A DNA stretch of 7,375 bases from Methylomonas sp. (GTDB lineage Bacteria > Pseudomonadota > Gammaproteobacteria > Methylococcales > Methylomonadaceae). The translations under genes were made by a program, and so were the position numbers. Positions 4,589-7,375 of the stretch are shown here, one piece after another. Numbering within the stretch: position 1 is the first letter of the stretch; the number at the start of each line of letters is the position of its first letter. A model generated the notes under the pieces. It was not told where the DNA came from and searched no databases. It worked only from the letters and a program-made list of their open reading frames with translations. Location of the stretch: the NCBI GenBank assembly GCA_028688235.1, contig JAQTYP010000166.1, forward strand, positions 1 through 7,375, written 5' to 3'.

Positions 4589-7201
4589 TTACCAGTCGTC
4601 TGGAATGAAAAACCTATGATCCTCCAGACCTGTAAAGAGTGATGCAAGATTTTTTAACACAGGTTCGGTGCGGGGCGTTTTCGGAACTGAATTCTCGATC
4701 AATTTCCATTTATGACAGTTGGTATCGTCATGTTCAACGATAGGCAAACCAACAGTGAATTGCAAATCAGCAAGCAATTCCGCCTTCGGCTTCTTGTTCC
4801 GCACTATCCCCCATGCAGATTTTAAATAAGCAGCTATAAAAACTCGTTTCAAAATACCCAAAGAACCTTCACTCGTCACATTAATCGGTTTACGTTTTTC
4901 ACCAAGGTGTTTGCGGCGTCGATCAAGCGCCAGCATGGTAAGGTAATGATCTTCCCAATTACCCCAATCCAACAGCGTTTTAAGGCAATTACGCTGCCGC
5001 CAGCCATCAAAAGTCATCCGGGCAAATTCGCCTTCTTCACGATTTTGCCACGGTACGCTATCGAAACTTAGATGTTCGACTCCGGCAACGTTAACCATCC
5101 GCCCATCCACAGGACGCCGCTTGAAGTCGAACTCCATATTCAACAACTGCTCACGCTTCAAATCGATTAAATCTGATTCTTTTAACCATTGTTCTCGTAG
5201 AGAAATCAAATGGCTACTCTCAATCTTTTGCCCCGGTTCACGCGATAAATAAAGGTTTAGCATCCAAGCATTGTGCTGGTCGGGCGGGCAAGGTGGTTTG
5301 ATGCCAGCCTTAGCCAGAAAGCCCGGTTCATCATCGAAATTTAACGCCGTGATGAAGCCGCGCGTCTTAAACGGTACCCCCTGCTTGATCTTATGTTTTT
5401 GCACCAACATGGACTTACCGGGTTCCAGCAACTCACAATAAGCTTGAAACCGGGCTGACAAAGGCCCGGTCTGGTTTATTTCGGTTAGATTGGCATCGGT
5501 CAGAAAGCCATCTGTCGTTACCGAAATGACGCGTCGATGCGTTGGAATGCTGGCGATCAGTTCCGATATAACCGCGCGGACAAAACCCGTGGTATAGGCG
5601 GCGAAGTAAGGGTGGGTAATCGCGGAGGGCGATAATTTTTTGCTTAAACCGGTAACGGTATCGAAGCCGGTTTTTTCCTTCAAACCTTGTCCCAGCTTGC
5701 CGTATAAGCTGTTGCCTATTTCCTTCCACAGTTTCTCCGGTAGGCTACCTTTGGCATATAAAGAACGATTGTCGTTCACCATCTGCACGAAATCGGCAAA
5801 GATGCGAACTTCGGTAGTTTGCCAAGGAATAACCACCCCCCATTCAATATCCATTTCGCAGCCCAGTTTAACGGCTAATTCGATTTCAGCCGCCGTGCAG
5901 ACCGAAACCCCTTCACGCGGATAATACAAACCATAGTTTTCGGTTTGCACCGGAAGGGAGGGAAATCGGGTGTCATCCGGAAAACGAAACCGGATACGGG
6001 CAAACCCGCAGACATGGCCGAGAAATTGGTCGACGTCTCTGGTGTGAAAGGCTGCACCATAATTCAAGGGATGTAAACCCAGCATGGCGGTGGTATATGC
6101 ACCTGCAAGATCGTAATCGTGATAAACACCAGCTACGGTCGGCCCTGAATAAAACGTTTCATTACGCGCACCAAAATAGGCTTCTGTGGTATTAGCCTCA
6201 AAATCCTTTCGGGCCGGTAGCGGCACCTGCTTTTTTTGACTATGAGGCTTGTCGCGTTTGCGGTTCCAGCGTTTACTTTCCACTATTTCATAACCAAATG
6301 TGGTATTAAAATCCAAACCGGCATGTTTAAGGCTTTTCCGCAGCATCGAAACCGCCGCCGCACCGATGGTAAGCGGAACTTTATTGAGATTAAGATTGGC
6401 GTGACAAAAGCATTGAAAGAGCAGGCCGTAATGCACGGCAATCTCCGCATCCCGTATTGCATAAGCTTCAAAATCATCCGGCTTTTCCTCCAGCAGCCGA
6501 TCCATCTCGGCAATACTATAACCAGCCGGCAGCGAAACCTTTGGCAGATCGATTAATTCGCCGATCGCAGACAACGCCGCTTTGTTAGGCGTGATCAGCA
6601 TGGTGTCAACAAAATGGATAATGGCGTAACGAGATTTCTTATGCTTTCGATCCGGTAATGCCAATTCGAATTCGGTTACCTTCCGCCCGCCAACAGCATC
6701 AAAGTCGATGCCGTATTCATTCTGGAAATCGCTGATTGTGCCGCGCACGCCGGCTACCACTTTCTTTATATCCCAGCAATCGGAAAATGTGGCAAAATCC
6801 GCCCGAAAAAAATGGGCATATAGATAAATATGTCCAGGCCATTCAGAAATGTTGCCAGTATCGATAGCATCTCGAATGATCTTGCTAAGAAAGTTAACCA
6901 AACTCAATCGCTGCCCTAGTTGCGGCCCACCTGTATAAAAGATACCGGATAGCGTTTTATCACCGAATTTCAGGCAATATTGGTAACTTAAAACTTCATT
7001 TCGGCTCATTTCAGGATTGAAAACCCACTCGGAATCAATACCGATATGTACCGGTTTGCCGGGAGCTAGCGGAGGTAATAATTCGCTGCGCTTCGATTTT
7101 GGAGATTTCTTCGATTTCTTCTTTTTCGCAGTATCGTTCGATTGGTCGGCGTCATTTAATTCCACAGGGACGATTGTAGTAGTATTCCCAAGGGGGGGCA
7201 C
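4589..7201 (-). CDS. piPolB: Family B DNA polymerase, primer-independent (piPolB) type
   Basis: This 870-residue enzyme is a replicative polymerase with a proofreading domain. Exonuclease motifs: ExoI D56/E58 (GIDSEWV), ExoII around D135 (AHFFRADF, with Phe where Asn is usual) and ExoIII Y247/D251 (YAIRD). A YFGAR linker motif (342-346) follows. Polymerase motif A is DLAGAY with catalytic D364; motif B is KEIGNSLYG (493-501); motif C is TTDG with D564. Residues 612-615 are KTRG, which I recall as replacing the KxY motif of other family B enzymes in piPolBs; these start DNA synthesis without a primer and replicate pipolins. Its length fits that group. The N-terminus carries a Lys-rich linker (residues 25-38). 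The GTG start at 7201 has no clear ribosome site but lies about 27 bases past the expected transcription start. A protein-primed polymerase is the main alternative, but no terminal-protein gene is visible. Confidence 0.88.
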   Translation of the reverse strand: MPPLGNTTTIVPVELNDADQSNDTAKKKKSKKSPKSKRSELLPPLAPGKPVHIGIDSEWVFNPEMSRNEVLSYQYCLKFGDKTLSGIFYTGGPQLGQRLSLVNFLSKIIRDAIDTGNISEWPGHIYLYAHFFRADFATFSDCWDIKKVVAGVRGTISDFQNEYGIDFDAVGGRKVTEFELALPDRKHKKSRYAIIHFVDTMLITPNKAALSAIGELIDLPKVSLPAGYSIAEMDRLLEEKPDDFEAYAIRDAEIAVHYGLLFQCFCHANLNLNKVPLTIGAAAVSMLRKSLKHAGLDFNTTFGYEIVESKRWNRKRDKPHSQKKQVPLPARKDFEANTTEAYFGARNETFYSGPTVAGVYHDYDLAGAYTTAMLGLHPLNYGAAFHTRDVDQFLGHVCGFARIRFRFPDDTRFPSLPVQTENYGLYYPREGVSVCTAAEIELAVKLGCEMDIEWGVVIPWQTTEVRIFADFVQMVNDNRSLYAKGSLPEKLWKEIGNSLYGKLGQGLKEKTGFDTVTGLSKKLSPSAITHPYFAAYTTGFVRAVISELIASIPTHRRVISVTTDGFLTDANLTEINQTGPLSARFQAYCELLEPGKSMLVQKHKIKQGVPFKTRGFITALNFDDEPGFLAKAGIKPPCPPDQHNAWMLNLYLSREPGQKIESSHLISLREQWLKESDLIDLKREQLLNMEFDFKRRPVDGRMVNVAGVEHLSFDSVPWQNREEGEFARMTFDGWRQRNCLKTLLDWGNWEDHYLTMLALDRRRKHLGEKRKPINVTSEGSLGILKRVFIAAYLKSAWGIVRNKKPKAELLADLQFTVGLPIVEHDDTNCHKWKLIENSVPKTPRTEPVLKNLASLFTGLEDHRFFIPDDW

Positions 7202-7234
7202 CGGGCCGCCCAGTAAGCCAATATTCTGCTCTAT

Positions 7235-7263
7235 ATAATAAGCTAAAGTTGGCTCTATGTGAA
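7235..7263 (-). promoter_or_regulatory. Sigma-70-like promoter for the polymerase gene
   Basis: On the minus strand, TTCACA (7263-7258) and TATTAT (7240-7235) are each one base from consensus and lie 17 bases apart. Transcription would start near 7228, about 27 bases before the GTG at 7201. This supports that start over longer in-frame possibilities up to the stop at 7289-7291. Confidence 0.55.
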
Positions 7264-7311
7264 ATACCGTGGGTAAGTAAACTGAAGCTTACCGCATAAG
7301 AAGTAAATCAT

Positions 7312-7375
7312 ATGGATGAAGTTGTCGATATTTCGATAGCCTCTGGCCCGGCGTTTAGAGAGCTGAACCTTGTGG
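7312..7375 (+). CDS. Possible start of an unknown gene, cut off by window edge
   Basis: ATG 7312 opens a frame of 21 codons that is still open at the window end. It begins MDEVVDISIASGPAFRELNL. A purine-rich AAGAAG stretch lies about ten bases upstream as a weak ribosome site. It would be divergent from the polymerase gene, sharing the roughly 110-base intergenic region that holds the polymerase promoter. The fragment is too short to assign a family, and its reality rests only on the open frame and position. Confidence 0.4.
   Translation, partial: MDEVVDISIASGPAFRELNLV

Noticed and set aside
5433..6556. Several 60-106 codon frames on both strands inside the polymerase gene
   Set aside because: All lie within the polymerase reading frame, whose motifs run in the correct order across this stretch.
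7017..7238. Plus-strand 73-codon frame with a run of Phe
   Set aside because: It is the antisense image of the Lys-rich N-terminus of the polymerase and overlaps that gene's promoter.
7272..7293. GGTAAG/CTTACC inverted repeat as a terminator or attachment site
   Set aside because: Only six base pairs with a ten-base loop, no T-tract and no second copy seen in the window.
1..7375. CRISPR array, tRNA gene or insertion-sequence ends
   Set aside because: I saw no regularly spaced repeats, no tRNA cloverleaf with a CCA-proximal arm, no transposase and no paired terminal inverted repeats.

Overview
The window is a stretch of mobile-element DNA, most likely from a gammaproteobacterium. Codon use and the type of island cargo suggest this; the exact taxon is a guess, though a Methylococcales-like host would fit. 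No core housekeeping gene, rRNA or tRNA is visible.

The most distinctive gene is on the minus strand at 4589-7201. It encodes an 870-residue family B DNA polymerase. It has the three exonuclease motifs, polymerase motifs A, B and C, and a K-T-R-G motif after motif C. As I recall, that motif marks the primer-independent polymerases (piPolB) of self-replicating integrative elements called pipolins. Facing it is a complete P4-type tyrosine integrase (3323-4501). A strong hairpin terminator lies between the two stop codons. Together they look like the replication and integration core of a pipolin-type element.

Left to right: (1) positions 1-435 hold two overlapping minus-strand genes, a small excisionase-like helix-turn-helix regulator and an unknown protein cut off by the window edge. 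(2) Positions 436-788 are non-coding and rich in small hairpins and short repeats. (3) A plus-strand 57-residue glycine-zipper protein (789-962) is followed by an intrinsic terminator. (4) A plus-strand cluster (1118-2929) holds four small or medium genes of the unknown-function type common on integrative elements and plasmids; a second terminator-like hairpin sits inside it, just before the third gene. (5) A 393-base gap (2930-3322) holds at most one weak 47-codon ORF. (6) The integrase. (7) The polymerase, with a recognisable sigma-70-like promoter upstream. (8) A possible new plus-strand gene starts at 7312 and runs off the window.

The likely logic is that the integrase moves the element, the polymerase copies it, the excisionase-like regulator controls excision or expression, and the 789-2929 genes are accessory. 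No att sites, terminal-protein gene, relaxase or recognisable defence system is visible, so the element boundaries lie outside the window or cannot be recognised here.
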